NCBI GenBank assembly: GCA_963789075.1 | Contig: CAWBJQ010000007.1 | Span: 124,001-188,000, forward strand | Reading direction: 5' to 3' | Length of the DNA: 64,000 nt | From: DATATJ01 sp963789075 | Lineage (GTDB): Bacteria > Acidobacteriota > Vicinamibacteria > Vicinamibacterales > CAVVIG01 | Part shown: positions 11,222 through 19,315 of the stretch, in pieces | Layout of the letters: each line of letters opens with the position of its first letter | How positions within the stretch are numbered: position 1 is the first letter of the stretch | Program-made: the position numbers and the translations under genes | Notes under the pieces: model-generated | Told to the model about the DNA's origin: nothing | Seen by the model: the letters and a program-made list of their open reading frames with translations, nothing else | Databases searched by the model: none

Positions 11222-11236
11222 ATCATCCCGCAGTGT

Positions 11237-11252
11237 GGTACCATTCGGTACC
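11237..11252. promoter_or_regulatory. TetR operator 2 (16-bp near-palindrome)
   Basis: GGTACCATTCGGTACC has the same GGTACC arms as operator 1, with a centre-to-centre spacing of 31 bp (about three helical turns). It ends one base before ATG 11254 of the TetR gene, so binding here would block that gene's own expression. This also argues against the upstream GTG at 11233 as the start. Confidence 0.75.
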
Positions 11253-11253
11253 G

Positions 11254-11910
11254 ATGTCAAGAGCAAAAGAAAGCAGCGACGCAGCCGCGATGCACGAGCG
11301 CATCCTGACCGCGGCATTCGAGGCATTCCACGAGCGTGGCTACGCCGCAACCAGCACGCTCGAGATCGCGACGCGTGCGCGCGTGTCGAAGCGAGATCTG
11401 TACGCGCTGGTTGGCAACAAACAGCAGATGCTGATCGCGGCCATCGGGGAGCGCGCCAAGCGACTACGGGCGCCCGCCGACATGCCGATGCTGGGCGACC
11501 GCGCGACGCTGGCGCGGGTGCTGACGGCGTTTGGGACCCAGTTCGTGCGGGAGGTCAGCGATCCCCATGTCGTGGGGGTCTTCCGGCTGGCGATCGCCGA
11601 GGCGATCCAGGCGCCCGAGGTGGCGCAGACCCTCGATTCTCTAGGGCGTGAGACAAGCCGCGCCGCGTTGCGTCACATCATGACCCAGGCGCACGCGGCC
11701 GGATTGATCGATGGCCGCCCGGCGGACCTCGCCGAGCAGTTCGCCGGACTGCTCTGGCGCGATTTGCTGGTCAGTCTCTTGCTCGGTGTCGTTGAGCGAC
11801 CGAACCTCCGCGCGATCGAAGCGCGGGCTCGCGATGCTGCGGAGGCGCTTCTGCGACTACACCCGCCACCACGTGCACAACGCGGTGGCGGGCGTTCGCA
11901 ACACGAATGA
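11254..11910 (+). CDS. TetR/AcrR family transcriptional regulator
   Basis: A 218-residue regulator. The N-terminal HTH spans about residues 10-55 (ILTAAFEAFHERGYAATSTL, then EIATRARVSKRDLYALVGNK), followed by an all-helical ligand-binding/dimerisation domain. I take ATG 11254 (MSRAKESS), because an upstream GTG would translate through the operator. No ribosome site is visible, so the mRNA may be nearly leaderless. Two GGTACC-armed palindromes in the divergent gap suggest it represses itself and the membrane protein at 10650. The inducer cannot be guessed from the sequence. Confidence 0.9.
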   Translation: MSRAKESSDAAAMHERILTAAFEAFHERGYAATSTLEIATRARVSKRDLYALVGNKQQMLIAAIGERAKRLRAPADMPMLGDRATLARVLTAFGTQFVREVSDPHVVGVFRLAIAEAIQAPEVAQTLDSLGRETSRAALRHIMTQAHAAGLIDGRPADLAEQFAGLLWRDLLVSLLLGVVERPNLRAIEARARDAAEALLRLHPPPRAQRGGGRSQHE

Positions 11911-11996
11911 GCAGATAGCGGAAACTGATTCGTCGGCAAATCGGCGGACGACCCAGTGATCGTTCGAGGGAAAGGTAACCAGTGACGCGCGGGGAA

Positions 11997-12197
11997 TCAT
12001 CGAAGCAACGGTGACACGGTCTGTTGAGTGAGTTCTTCCGCACGCCGAAGCTGACCTGGAAAGCTTCGAGCCGCAAGGTTCGGATCTCCGGTGAGTGCGA
12101 TGTCGCGGCGGACGGCAAGATCCACCAGTGTCCGTCCGCCCGCACTGCGGCTGAGATGCGACGCCACGATCGCGTCTTCGTCGACGCACCGATCCAT
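11997..12197 (-). CDS. Small hypothetical protein
   Basis: A 66-residue frame starting MDRCVDEDAIVASHLSRSAG. A GAGGG sits 11 bp before the ATG, and it follows the DUF1269-like gene on the same strand. It shows no membrane segment and no family that I recognise, and could be spurious in a GC-rich genome. Confidence 0.3.
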   Translation of the reverse strand: MDRCVDEDAIVASHLSRSAGGRTLVDLAVRRDIALTGDPNLAARSFPGQLRRAEELTQQTVSPLLR

Positions 12198-12223
12198 CGT
12201 GGCGCCGCCCTCGAACAGGCTCC

Positions 12224-12793
12224 TTAGGCGGCCCACCACGGCGAATAGGGCGGGACGTACTCGTACGGGTAGAGGTAGTAGTCGTACGGGTAATCGTCGA
12301 ACCATTTGTCGTCCCGCACGTCGCCGTAGGCGCGACGATGGACCGATCCGCCGAGCCGGCGCATCCGCTCGTCGACGGCGAACGGTCGTGTCCTCGCTGA
12401 CGTCGGCGATGACGGCCGATTGACCGACGCCGAGCACCCACGCGGTCTCGTAGCGCGATTCGTCGCGCGTGTCCGCGCGATCCGAGATCCGCGACCACGC
12501 CAACCGCGCCGCCCGATGCCGCGCCGATCGCCGCCCCCTTGGCGGCGCCAATCGCCGCGCCCGCAGGACCCGCCAGCGCGCCCGAACAGCGCGCCGATGC
12601 CGACGCCGACCGCGGTCGCCAGCGCCGGGTGCGTGTCCTTGGAATCGACCTGGTACTCGCCCCAGTCGTTCCGATGGACGACCGTCGTGCCGTGCACGGT
12701 GATCGCGGCTTCGTCGTCGATCTGCCACAGCGCGTGCAGCCCCTCGTACACCTTGCTCGTATCGTCGAACACGACTGCGATGTAGTTACGCAT
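12224..12793 (-). CDS. DUF1269-type glycine-zipper protein, frame broken
   Basis: The N-terminal half (MRNYIAVVFDDTSKVYEGLH, ALWQIDDEAAITVHGTTVVH) is the ferredoxin-like part of DUF1269 proteins. It is followed by a glycine-zipper membrane hairpin (GIGALFG, then ALAGPAGAAIGAAKGAAIG) and a C-terminal part (ETAWVLGVGQSAVIADVSED, ERMRRLGGSVHRRAYGDV, a Tyr-rich YDYYLYPYEYVPPYSPWW end). Three single-base shifts between about 12600 and 12380 cancel out, so start and stop share a frame. Nine bases separate it from the phasin-like gene, so both probably belong to the sigma-54 unit starting at 13248. The family is linked to membrane stress, but its molecular role is not established. Confidence 0.7.
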   Translation of the reverse strand: MRNYIAVVFDDTSKVYEGLHALWQIDDEAAITVHGTTVVHRNDWGEYQVDSKDTHPALATAVGVGIGALFGRAGGSCGRGDWRRQGGGDRRGIGRRGWRGRGSRIARTRATNRATRPRGCSASVNRPSSPTSARTRPFAVDERMRRLGGSVHRRAYGDVRDDKWFDDYPYDYYLYPYEYVPPYSPWWAA

Positions 12794-12802
12794 CGTCCTC
12801 TC

Positions 12803-13191
12803 CTACTTTCTCGCGCCGGCAGTGGTGCCGCCGTACGGTTGGCCGCCACCGCTTCGCTGACCTTCTGCGCGGCCGCGCGCGCGTCGGCGATGGTCTGTCT
12901 GACGGCGGTCTGGAATTCCTTGCCGGAGCTCTTCACGCCGTCGGCGGCGTGTTTCCCCGTCGCTTCCAGATACGTGACGGCTTCCGCAAGGCGCTTCTTG
13001 GCGGTTTCGTTCTGTGTGGCCATCGAGCCCTTGATCGAGTCGACGGCCGCCTTGGCCATCTGCGGAACAGCCTGGAGATCGGCCTTGGCCGCCCCGCCGC
13101 GCTTCGCCGCGGCGTCGCTGATCGCCCTGTGCAGCTGCTGTGTGGCCGATCGAACCTGGTCGACCGCGTCTTTGACCTGGGTATCCTGCAT
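12803..13191 (-). CDS. Phasin-like amphipathic helical protein
   Basis: About 129 residues, almost entirely helical and Ala/Lys/Gln-rich (MQDTQVKDAVDQVRSATQQL, AKAAVDSIKGSMATQNETAK, SGKEFQTAVRQTIADARAAA), resembling phasins and related helical bundle proteins. A single-base shift near 12843 puts the last 13 residues (YGGTTAGARK end) in another frame. AAGGA precedes ATG 13191. It is the first gene after the sigma-54 element at 13248, with a predicted leader of about 46 nt. Confidence 0.7.
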
Positions 13192-13247
13192 GATTCGTGT
13201 CCTTTCTTCGTCGCGGCCGTGTGTGACCGCGCACGGTCAACACGTTC

Positions 13248-13263
13248 CGCATGATCGCTGCCA
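13248..13263 (-). promoter_or_regulatory. Sigma-54 promoter (-24/-12) of the phasin/DUF1269 unit
   Basis: Read on the minus strand: TGGCAGCGATCATGCG. It fits TGGCAC-N5-TTGC with the invariant GG-N10-GC spacing. The expected start near 13237 gives a leader of about 46 nt to the phasin-like gene. A 34-bp dyad lies 62 bp upstream. Confidence 0.65.
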
Positions 13264-13325
13264 CACACGCGGCGCCACGATCGTGGGCGAATTCGTTGAT
13301 GGGGAAATCGTCGGGCCGACCTCAC

Positions 13326-13359
13326 TGCTAGCGGGCGCGCAAGTGCCAGCCCGCTGACA
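13326..13359. promoter_or_regulatory. Upstream activator site, copy A (34-bp dyad)
   Basis: Plus strand: TGCTAGCGGGC, 12-bp spacer, GCCCGCTGACA. The same architecture recurs at 15965-15998 (27 of 34 bases identical) and, more diverged, at 20087-20121. Each copy lies upstream of a sigma-54 element on the minus strand, here at a distance of 62 bp. It directly abuts the stop codon of the DUF1003 gene. Confidence 0.65.
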
Positions 13360-13893
13360 TTAATCAGGATTCCGCGCCGTGCGCGCCGCGAGCTCGGCCA
13401 GCAGCGCGAGTTGCTGCTGCTGGATCTTCATCAGCTCCAGCCATTGGACGTCGCGGATCTCGTCGAGTTTGGCGTGCAGGCCGGCGACCTCCAGTTCGGC
13501 TTTCGTGTTGATTTCATAATCGTGCTGCGCGTCCAGCCGATCGCGGGTCGCCTGGCGGTTCTGGCTCATCATGATGAGCGGGGCCTGCAGCACCGTCATG
13601 CACGCGAGCACCAGATTGAGCAGGATGTACGGATACGCGTCGAACGCCTTCGCCATGGCGGCGTTGATCAGCATCCAGACGGCGATCGCCGCAATCGTGA
13701 GAAAGATGAACGTCCAGCTGCCGCCAAAGACCGTCACGTGGTCGGCGACGCGATCGCCGAAGGACAGCGTGGCCTCGGCCGGCTGCGGCGACGCCACGCG
13801 CTGACGATGGATGAACCGTTCGATAATCCGCCGCTCGAGCGCGTTCAGCTGTGCGACTTCAATGACGAGCTGCTGTGGCGTCTCTTCTGCCAT
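13360..13893 (-). CDS. DUF1003 membrane protein
   Basis: A protein of about 177 residues from ATG 13893 (MAEETPQQLVIEVAQLNALE). A longer frame runs upstream but overlaps the previous gene. It contains the DUF1003 core: VTVFGGSWTFIFLTIAAIAV and AYPYILLNLVLACMTVLQAP form two transmembrane helices, followed by the family's SQNRQATRDRLDAQHDYEIN signature and a helical C-terminus. Function is unknown; members are small inner-membrane proteins. It is the last gene of the unit that starts at the sigma-54 element 15888. Confidence 0.85.
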   Translation of the reverse strand: MAEETPQQLVIEVAQLNALERRIIERFIHRQRVASPQPAEATLSFGDRVADHVTVFGGSWTFIFLTIAAIAVWMLINAAMAKAFDAYPYILLNLVLACMTVLQAPLIMMSQNRQATRDRLDAQHDYEINTKAELEVAGLHAKLDEIRDVQWLELMKIQQQQLALLAELAARTARNPD

Positions 13894-13969
13894 GGCGTTC
13901 CACGTCAGTCGCGCCGATTTCCGGTAAATCTCAGCACGAACAGAAACAGATTCGAGGACTCCTCCTGAA

Positions 13970-14137
13970 TCAGGCCACTTCGCGCCGTGCCGGCGATGCC
14001 TGCCGCTCTGTGTGTCGAACGACATCGCCGGCCAACGCCACGATCATCAGCGCCGCCGCCCAGATCGCGGGCCAGATCATCACCACGAACACGATCCGTA
14101 TGGCCGGCGGCAGACGGAGGAAGTCGCTGAAGCTCAT
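13970..14137 (-). CDS. Small single-span membrane protein
   Basis: Fifty-five residues, MSFSDFLRLPPAIRIVFVVM then IWPAIWAAALMIVALAGDVV and a basic tail. The ATG at 14137 overlaps the stop of the SYLF gene as ATGA, the usual sign of coupled translation, and the codon use fits its neighbours. Function unknown. Confidence 0.65.
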   Translation of the reverse strand: MSFSDFLRLPPAIRIVFVVMIWPAIWAAALMIVALAGDVVRHTERQASPARREVA

Positions 14138-14863
14138 GGCTTGTCCGTGTAACGGCTGAGCGCACGCGGAAACGCATTCAGCTCGGATTCGGCCGTCGAA
14201 TCGCCGGCCGGCGGCTCCTTGAGCAGTTCGTCCGCCGTCTTGTTGTAGACGGCCAGGTTCAGCTCGTCCTCCGGCTTCAGGACGACGCCCTTGAGGTTGA
14301 CGCCGGCGAACACACCGCGGCTGCGCGAGTACGACAGGATGGCCGCGTGCATGAGCGCGTCTGTTCCGGCGCCGGCATTGCGACCGACCGGGCCGGCGGC
14401 GACGCCCGCCTCGCCTCCGAACGCAAACCGATCCTTCATCAAGCCGTCGACGCTCTCGTCATTCATCAGCAGGAAGAAGTAGTCGGTTGACGAAGCGCCG
14501 GCCTGCGCGCCAAAGCTCGCGCCGCCGCCGCGAAAGAAGACCGGACTGCTCCAGCCATTGCCTCTCCGTCTGCTGACCACGCCGCGGCCGCCTTCGCCGC
14601 CGACGGTGAACGCGACCTTGAGGACCTGCGGGAACACCGCGATGGCCCTCGCCTTCGCAACCAGGTCGCTGGGAATCGCCTTGTCGGGCACTTGCATGAT
14701 CGCCTCGAAGGCCTTTGCGGCCTTCGTGGATTGCTCTGCCGCGTCCTGTCGTTTCTTGTCGCGCGAATCGATCGCGCCCGCCTGCGGCGAGCCGATGACG
14801 ATAACGGCGATCGCGACAAGTGCCGCGACGACGAGCGAGTTGGCTGTGTCGCTCAGAAGTCAT
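14134..14863 (-). CDS. SYLF-domain (Ysc84-like) lipid-binding protein
   Basis: The SYLF domain runs from about 14750 to the stop (KAFEAIMQVPDKAIPSDLVA, GRGVVSRRRGNGWSSPVFFR, GASFGAQAGASSTDYFFLLM, SYSRSRGVFAGVNLKG), a fold implicated in binding membrane lipids. An N-terminal hydrophobic export segment (VVAALVAIAVIVIGSPQAGA) is in the same frame, but the only credible start, ATG 14863 with GGAGG upstream, is in another frame. One base shift is therefore likely near 14850. The start overlaps the HdeD stop (TGATG) and the end overlaps the next small gene (ATGA), so this is a tight operon. Confidence 0.85.
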
Positions 14864-15453
14864 CACTTACCTCCTATGCAGTACGACGGTGACAGCTTGT
14901 TCACCGCGGCCGCGAACATGAGCAGCGCCCAGCCGTAGAGGATCAGATCGATCCCGACGGCGAACCCGATGAACCAGACGCTCGCCGCCGGCCACTGCAT
15001 CGCGAGCATGACGCCGAGCGCGATCGAGACCAGACCCGAGGCGACGCTCCATCCCCAGCTCGGGAACATCAGCGCGATCGAGCCGAAGGTCTTGAACAGG
15101 CCTCCGACGATGAAGTAGAGACTGAGCAGCAGGGTGATCGCCTCTGCGCCGGCGCCGGGATAGATGACGAGCATCGTCCCGACCGCTGTGCGGATGATGC
15201 CGTCGAGCAGATACAGGAAGAACCCGCTCCAGGTGCGGATCTGGAACGCGTGCACGATCTGCGTGGCGCCCGCCAGCATCAGCAGCCACCCGAACGCCAT
15301 CACGGACGCGAACGTCGCGGTGACGTCGTAGATCACGGCCGCCGTGCCCGTCAGCAGCATCGCGATACCAGCAAAGATGATCCAGCCGCGGTAGCTCTTG
15401 ACAGCGTCTCCGCCGCCGCCGAACATCTCCGCGGTCATCGTGTGTGAGGTCAT
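14863..15453 (-). CDS. HdeD-family membrane protein
   Basis: An intact 196-residue protein with six transmembrane helices in three hairpins (GWIIFAGIAMLLTGTAAVIY, ASVMAFGWLLMLAGATQIVH, GFFLYLLDGIIRTAVGTMLV, AITLLLSLYFIVGGLFKTFG, SVASGLVSIALGVMLAMQWP, VWFIGFAVGIDLILYGWALL). The arrangement is that of the HdeD family, named from E. coli acid resistance. GAGGAAA precedes ATG 15453. It lies between the coiled-coil gene and the SYLF gene and probably shares the sigma-54 promoter at 15888. Confidence 0.88.
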   Translation of the reverse strand: MTSHTMTAEMFGGGGDAVKSYRGWIIFAGIAMLLTGTAAVIYDVTATFASVMAFGWLLMLAGATQIVHAFQIRTWSGFFLYLLDGIIRTAVGTMLVIYPGAGAEAITLLLSLYFIVGGLFKTFGSIALMFPSWGWSVASGLVSIALGVMLAMQWPAASVWFIGFAVGIDLILYGWALLMFAAAVNKLSPSYCIGGK

Positions 15454-15470
15454 GACATTTTCCTCGAAGC

Positions 15471-15770
15471 CTACGCGGCCTTGAACTTCGCTTCGATCGA
15501 TTTCACCGACTGCTCGAGCTCGGCGATGCGCGACTCGACGTCGCTCTTCGTCTGCTGATATGTCGTGTCGGTGGATTTCTTGAGGTCGCTGAGCTTCTGA
15601 TCGATCGCCTGCTTCTTCGTCAGCAGGTCGGCGATCAGCTTCAGCTCGGCGTTCGCCTTCGTCGCCTGGGCCTTGGCCTTCAGCGTTTCGAGCTTCGCCT
15701 GGACGGTGTTGATCTGCGACTCGATTTTGTCGTGGATCGCCTTCTTGGCCATGTTCGTCTCGGTGCTCAT
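15471..15770 (-). CDS. Coiled-coil protein (paralogue of 18964-19287)
   Basis: Ninety-nine residues of uninterrupted helix with heptad repeats (MSTETNMAKKAIHDKIESQI, AKLETLKAKAQATKANAELK, KSDVESRIAELEQSVKSIEA). It has a good ribosome site (AAAGGAG) before ATG 15770. It shares length, charge pattern and the closing motif KSDxExxxAxxxxSVxxxxAKFK with the gene at 18964, so the two are paralogues. It is the first solid gene after the sigma-54 element at 15888. Function unknown; likely a soluble or periplasm-facing structural protein. Confidence 0.8.
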   Translation of the reverse strand: MSTETNMAKKAIHDKIESQINTVQAKLETLKAKAQATKANAELKLIADLLTKKQAIDQKLSDLKKSTDTTYQQTKSDVESRIAELEQSVKSIEAKFKAA

Positions 15771-15793
15771 TGCATGCTCCTTTTGTTTTGTGT

Positions 15794-15874
15794 CTATGCA
15801 GCCGAACGGAGATCGTTTTCGAGCTTCGCGGTCTGGAACTCGTCCTTCTTGATACCGACGAACAGCTCGGACAT
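15794..15874 (-). pseudogene. N-terminal stub of a DUF1269-type gene
   Basis: Twenty-six codons, MSELFVGIKKDEFQTAKLEN then DLRSAA and TAG. The opening matches the start of the DUF1269 gene at 19862 (MAELIVVGFKKDMYRASEAL), and a perfect AGGAGG sits six bases before the ATG. Nothing of the remaining ~155 residues follows. It is either a remnant or the visible end of an assembly deletion. The predicted sigma-54 start near 15877 leaves no room for this ribosome site. Confidence 0.5.
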
Positions 15875-15887
15875 GTCGTCCTCCTGG

Positions 15888-15903
15888 TGCAGGGACGGTG
15901 CCG
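15888..15903 (-). promoter_or_regulatory. Sigma-54 promoter of the coiled-coil/HdeD/SYLF unit
   Basis: Minus strand: CGGCACCGTCCCTGCA, matching the -24/-12 consensus with correct GG-N10-GC spacing. A copy of the 34-bp activator dyad lies 61 bp upstream. Predicted start near 15877, giving a leader of about 107 nt to the coiled-coil gene at 15770. Confidence 0.65.
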
Positions 15904-15964
15904 GCGGATGCGTCGAGAAATGTGCGGGAAAACGTCGGACCCAGGGACGGTGAGCGCCGGCGCG

Positions 15965-15998
15965 TGCCAGCGGGCGAGCGTGTGCTAGCCGGCTGGCA
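15965..15998. promoter_or_regulatory. Upstream activator site, copy B (34-bp dyad)
   Basis: Plus strand: TGCCAGCGGGC, 12-bp spacer, GCCGGCTGGCA. The outer heptamers TGCCAGC/GCTGGCA are perfect inverted repeats. Arm length and spacer equal copy A, and the distance to the sigma-54 element (61 bp) is within one base of copy A's. Confidence 0.65.
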
Positions 15999-16011
15999 AG
16001 GCGAGATCGGC

Positions 16012-17173
16012 TCAGCGGCGTGACGCGGATTGTTCGATGGTGCGCTTGATCGCGGCGAGCGCGCTCTCGAGCGACGAGCGCGTCTTGTCGACGACGATCT
16101 TTCGCAGCATCGAGCCCTTGACGCCGGTCAGCCCTTCCTGCTCCGAGCCCTTGAGCGTGAGCAGATAGAAACCGTGCGGACCGGCGGCCGCTCCGTCGTC
16201 CACGCAGACCGACATGTCCAGCGCGGTATGGAAGTAATGAGTGGCGTACAGCTGTTTGATCGCCACGGCGCCGTAGTCGCGGCCCTGCGTGCGGCCGCGA
16301 TAGATGACGGCGTGATTCACCCGAATCGTGGGCTTCAGGCCGAACGCCACCTTCTCCCAGTAGAAGAAGCTGTCGGCGTCGGCGAGCTCGGCGTTCGGGT
16401 ACTCGAGGAGGTAGCGGCGCAGTTCGGGCAGCACGTCTGGCAGCATCGAGGCGCGGCCAATCATCGTCTGAAACTGCTCGGCGACCCGCGCCGGCTTCTC
16501 TTTGTCTCGGTACTCCCCGAGCGCCTTGTTGCCGCCGCGTTGGTACGCCTGCACCAGCTGCAGCACCTTGGAACGGGCGAGGGCATTCGCTTGATCCGCC
16601 ACGTCGGGGCGCGACCAGTTCACACCGTCGTGAAACGCCTGAATCGCCGCGGTCGGCAGCTGCACATCGCACGAGCCTTCGCGGCAGTTCTTCAGCGCCT
16701 TCACATCGTCCGGGTCGAGCGCGAGCGCACTGAGATCCGCGACGGTCGCGTTCTCGCGGATCTCGCCGACACCCGTGGTATCCCTCAGTCCCGCTCAAAC
16801 GTCCGACATCGCGCGTCGCCTTGAGATACGAATCGGGTGAACCGTCGACGTGCACCGCGCCGAACACGTACACCTCGGACGGTCCGCCCCACGACAGTAC
16901 CTTCGCCACGGGACGGCCGGCGTCGATTGCGCCGATCTGCTGCGCGGTCAGTCCGAGGTCCGTGAAAATCTTCAGCGGGACGCGCGCAGCCGCGGCCTGA
17001 ACAATCGCGACCGACGGCGGGGGGCGATGGACGAGCGGCGCCTGGCGCCAGCCGTCCATCGCGTTCAAGCGTTGGCGGGTGCTCGCATATGGGCAGGAAA
17101 CACGAGTGTCAGCGACGCTTGAAATCAGGCTGACCGCGAGCAGTGCTAGGAGACGGTGCATGGGAAATGCCAT
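16012..17173 (-). CDS. Secreted hypothetical protein
   Basis: About 386 residues, broken by one single-base shift near 16790. It opens with a signal peptide (MAFPMHRLLALLAVSLISSV). Readable segments include LKIFTDLGLTAQQIGAIDAG, VLSWGGPSEVYVFGAVHVDG, AFHDGVNWSRPDVADQANAL, GRDYGAVAIKQLYATHYFHT and a closing amphipathic helix. I recognise no catalytic motif. Its first 65 bases overlap the end of the AI-2E transporter gene; ATG 17161 is a shorter alternative start. It probably ends the transcription unit that begins at the sigma-54 element 20021. Confidence 0.7.
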
Positions 17174-18176
17174 GCGCTACAGCCTTCAATATCGCGACTG
17201 GTGATGCCGAGTCTTGGGACGCGCGTTGCGCGCAGACGATGCGGAACACGGCGACGGCGGGAACGGAGAGGATCACGCCGGCCAGTCCGCCCAGTTGACC
17301 GCCGACCATCAACGCGAACAGCACGGTGATCGGTTCCATCTGCAGCCGATCTCCCATCACGCGCGGAGAGTTCACGAAATTCTGGATGATCCGCCAGATC
17401 GCGATCAACACGGCCATCCAGATCCAGTGCGCGTGCGCGAGCCACCCCGACGCGAGCATCGTGGCCGCTGCAGCGATCCAGCCGATCACCGGCACGAACT
17501 CGAGCGCGCCGCCGATGACGCCAAGCGCAAGCGGATACGGAAAGCCCAGAACAGCCATCGACACACCATAAAAGATGGCCGAAAGACCGGCCAGAATCAA
17601 CTGCGCCCGCGTGTACTCCGCGAGCACCTGGTCGAGCTGTTGAATGGTGCGTTTGGCGGCGGCGCGATCGCCACGGCGCGCGAAGAGATCGACCGCGCCG
17701 TCGAGGAGCGCCGTTCGATTCTCGAGGAAGAAGATCGCGACGATCGGCACCATCAGCAGCCAGCCGATATCTTCGGCCGCTGCGGGAGCCGCTCGACTCG
17801 CGCGGGCGACGGCGGCGGCGACGAAGTCCCCGTGGTCGGCGGCGCTCATCCGGTTGATGCGCGCGGCGAGGCCTGGCAGCGCGGCATCCACCCGCCGAAT
17901 CTGATCGGCGATCCCGGGCGCGAAGGCGTACCCCGCGGCGACGACGAGCAGGGTGCCGATCACGTAGACGATGGCAATGGACGCGCCGCGGGCGTGCGAC
18001 ACGCGAGGCAGGAGATGCTCGACGCCGGCGACGATCGGCTCGAGCAGGTACACCAGCAGCATCGCGAGGACGAACACGACGAGCGTGGCGCGCGCCACGA
18101 ACGCCGCGGCGACGATCGCGGCGAACACCGCGATCGTCGTCAGAACGTTGCCGGTGCGATCATCGAGCTTGACCAC
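17109..18176 (-). CDS. AI-2E family (PerM/TqsA-like) transporter
   Basis: An intact 355-residue protein with about eight transmembrane helices arranged as in the AI-2E/PerM family: an N-terminal pair (FVARATLVVFVLAMLLVYLL), a third helix (ASIAIVYVIGTLLVVAAGYA), a long soluble loop, then GAVDLF...QLDQVLAEYTRAQLILAGLS, the family-typical GALEFVPVIGWIAAAATMLA, and a C-terminal helix block. Substrates differ in the family (autoinducer-2, Na+/H+ or unknown) and cannot be deduced here. It starts 16 bp after the M48-like gene, in an operon. Confidence 0.87.
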   Translation of the reverse strand: MVKLDDRTGNVLTTIAVFAAIVAAAFVARATLVVFVLAMLLVYLLEPIVAGVEHLLPRVSHARGASIAIVYVIGTLLVVAAGYAFAPGIADQIRRVDAALPGLAARINRMSAADHGDFVAAAVARASRAAPAAAEDIGWLLMVPIVAIFFLENRTALLDGAVDLFARRGDRAAAKRTIQQLDQVLAEYTRAQLILAGLSAIFYGVSMAVLGFPYPLALGVIGGALEFVPVIGWIAAAATMLASGWLAHAHWIWMAVLIAIWRIIQNFVNSPRVMGDRLQMEPITVLFALMVGGQLGGLAGVILSVPAVAVFRIVCAQRASQDSASPVAILKAVAHGISHAPSPSTARGQPDFKRR

Positions 18177-18191
18177 GCACCACGACCTCTT

Positions 18192-18711
18192 TCAGCGGAG
18201 GAACACCTCGGGCGCGTTCTTCGGTACGACAAACGGCCTCGCTCGGGTCGGATCGCTCGGAAACGATCCGAACACGGCGGGCCGCTCGCGAAAGTGCTCT
18301 TTCAACGCCTCAACGCGATGCGGATTGTCCGGGTGGTCCGACAGCAGCTGCGGCACCTGCGCGATGTCCGCTTTGTCGAAATCCTGAAACAGCCATACGA
18401 GTCCCCACGGATTGTCACCGGTGGCGGCGCAGATGTCCGCGCCGGTGAGATCGGCGGCCGATTCGACGTCGCGCGAGTAGCCCAGCGAATGCATCTTCCC
18501 GATGAGCGCGATCGCCAGCATGTGCGCCGCCGACGGCCCGAGCAGAATCGCGGCCGCCCACGATTTCGCCCTTCGCCTTCAGCTCGTTGAACACCTCCTG
18601 CCCGATTTGCTGTTCGTCGTCGGGGGGTATGTCCGCCGCGCGAGGCGAGGGCGCGGCCGCGATCGTCGCGATCGCGGCCAGCCCCGCACCAATCATCCAA
18701 TTGCGGATCAT
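18192..18711 (-). pseudogene. M48 peptidase-like locus lacking the catalytic zinc motif
   Basis: It begins with a signal peptide (MIRNWMIGAGLAAIATIAAA) and the M48-like lead IPPDDEQQIGQEVFNELKAK. It then jumps, with a frame change near 18545, to the region that normally follows the active site: GYSRDVESAADLTGADICAA (the third zinc ligand region) and HPDNPHRVEALKEHF. About 100 residues, including HExxH, are missing. It is either a real internal deletion leaving an inactive gene or an assembly deletion. It sits in the operon before the AI-2E transporter. Confidence 0.6.
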
Positions 18712-18722
18712 GGTGCGATCAC

Positions 18723-18960
18723 CTACTGCGATTTCTGGTTGCCGGCGATCTGATTGGCGATCACCGCGCGGGCGTGCGCCTGGTTCAGATCGCGCGAGAC
18801 GTCCTGCACCCACTTGTCGTCGAGCACCACGACGAGCGCCGAGCTGTTCGGCGTCAGCGACGCCCGCATGTTCTCGACCTTCTCGCGCGGAATGCCGACC
18901 GCTTCGCCCGTCAGGTACCCGACCGCTCCGCCGGCGGCCGCGCCCGCCGCAACGCTCCTT
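18723..18960 (-). pseudogene. C-terminal half of a DUF1269-type gene without a start
   Basis: The readable end is VAAGAAAGGAVGYLTGEAVG, IPREKVENMRASLTPNSSAL, VVVLDDKWVQDVSRDLNQAH. This is the glycine-zipper and C-terminal domain of a DUF1269 protein. It begins directly behind the stop of the coiled-coil gene at 18964 with no start codon in frame, so the N-terminal half is missing. Compare the isolated N-terminal stub at 15794. Confidence 0.6.
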
Positions 18961-18963
18961 CTC

Positions 18964-19287
18964 TCACTTCTTGGTGGTTTTGAACTTGGCGCCAAGCTCC
19001 TCGACCGACGCCTTGAACTTCGCGACGTCCGCTTCGATGTCGCTCTTCGCGTGCGCAACGTGCGTATCGTGCGTCGCCTTCAGGTCCTGGAGTTTCCGAT
19101 CGATATTCTGCTTCGTTGTTTTCAAGTGGCTGATGGTCGCGGCCTCTGTCTCGGACCGCTTCTCCTTCGCCGCCGCCTCGAACTGCTGCAACTTCGTCTT
19201 CGCCTCTTCGACTTGCGCGTGAATCCTGTCTTCGAACGCCTTGAGCGTGGAACCGGTCTGCGTGTTCCCGTGCGTTGCGGTGGCCAT
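18964..19287 (-). CDS. Coiled-coil protein (paralogue of 15471-15770)
   Basis: A 107-residue, almost fully helical, highly charged protein (LKAFEDRIHAQVEEAKTKLQ, EKRSETEAATISHLKTTKQN, KSDIEADVAKFKASVEELGA). An AAAGGG-like ribosome site precedes ATG 19287. The C-terminal third aligns with the protein at 15471. It follows the DUF1269 gene by 28 bp in the same unit, mirroring the pairing of DUF1269 stub and coiled coil at 15.8 kb. Confidence 0.78.
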   Translation of the reverse strand: MATATHGNTQTGSTLKAFEDRIHAQVEEAKTKLQQFEAAAKEKRSETEAATISHLKTTKQNIDRKLQDLKATHDTHVAHAKSDIEADVAKFKASVEELGAKFKTTKK

Positions 19288-19315
19288 GTGACAACCCTTT
19301 CGAAAGGTCCGAGAA

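Noticed and set aside
10235..11651. Plus-strand open frames opposite the membrane protein and the stubs
   Set aside because: Charged low-complexity translations, no ribosome sites, and the minus strand has clear transmembrane coding patterns.
17214..18590. A 458-codon plus-strand frame opposite the AI-2E transporter
   Set aside because: Arg/His/Asp-rich shadow; the minus strand encodes an intact transporter with family motifs.
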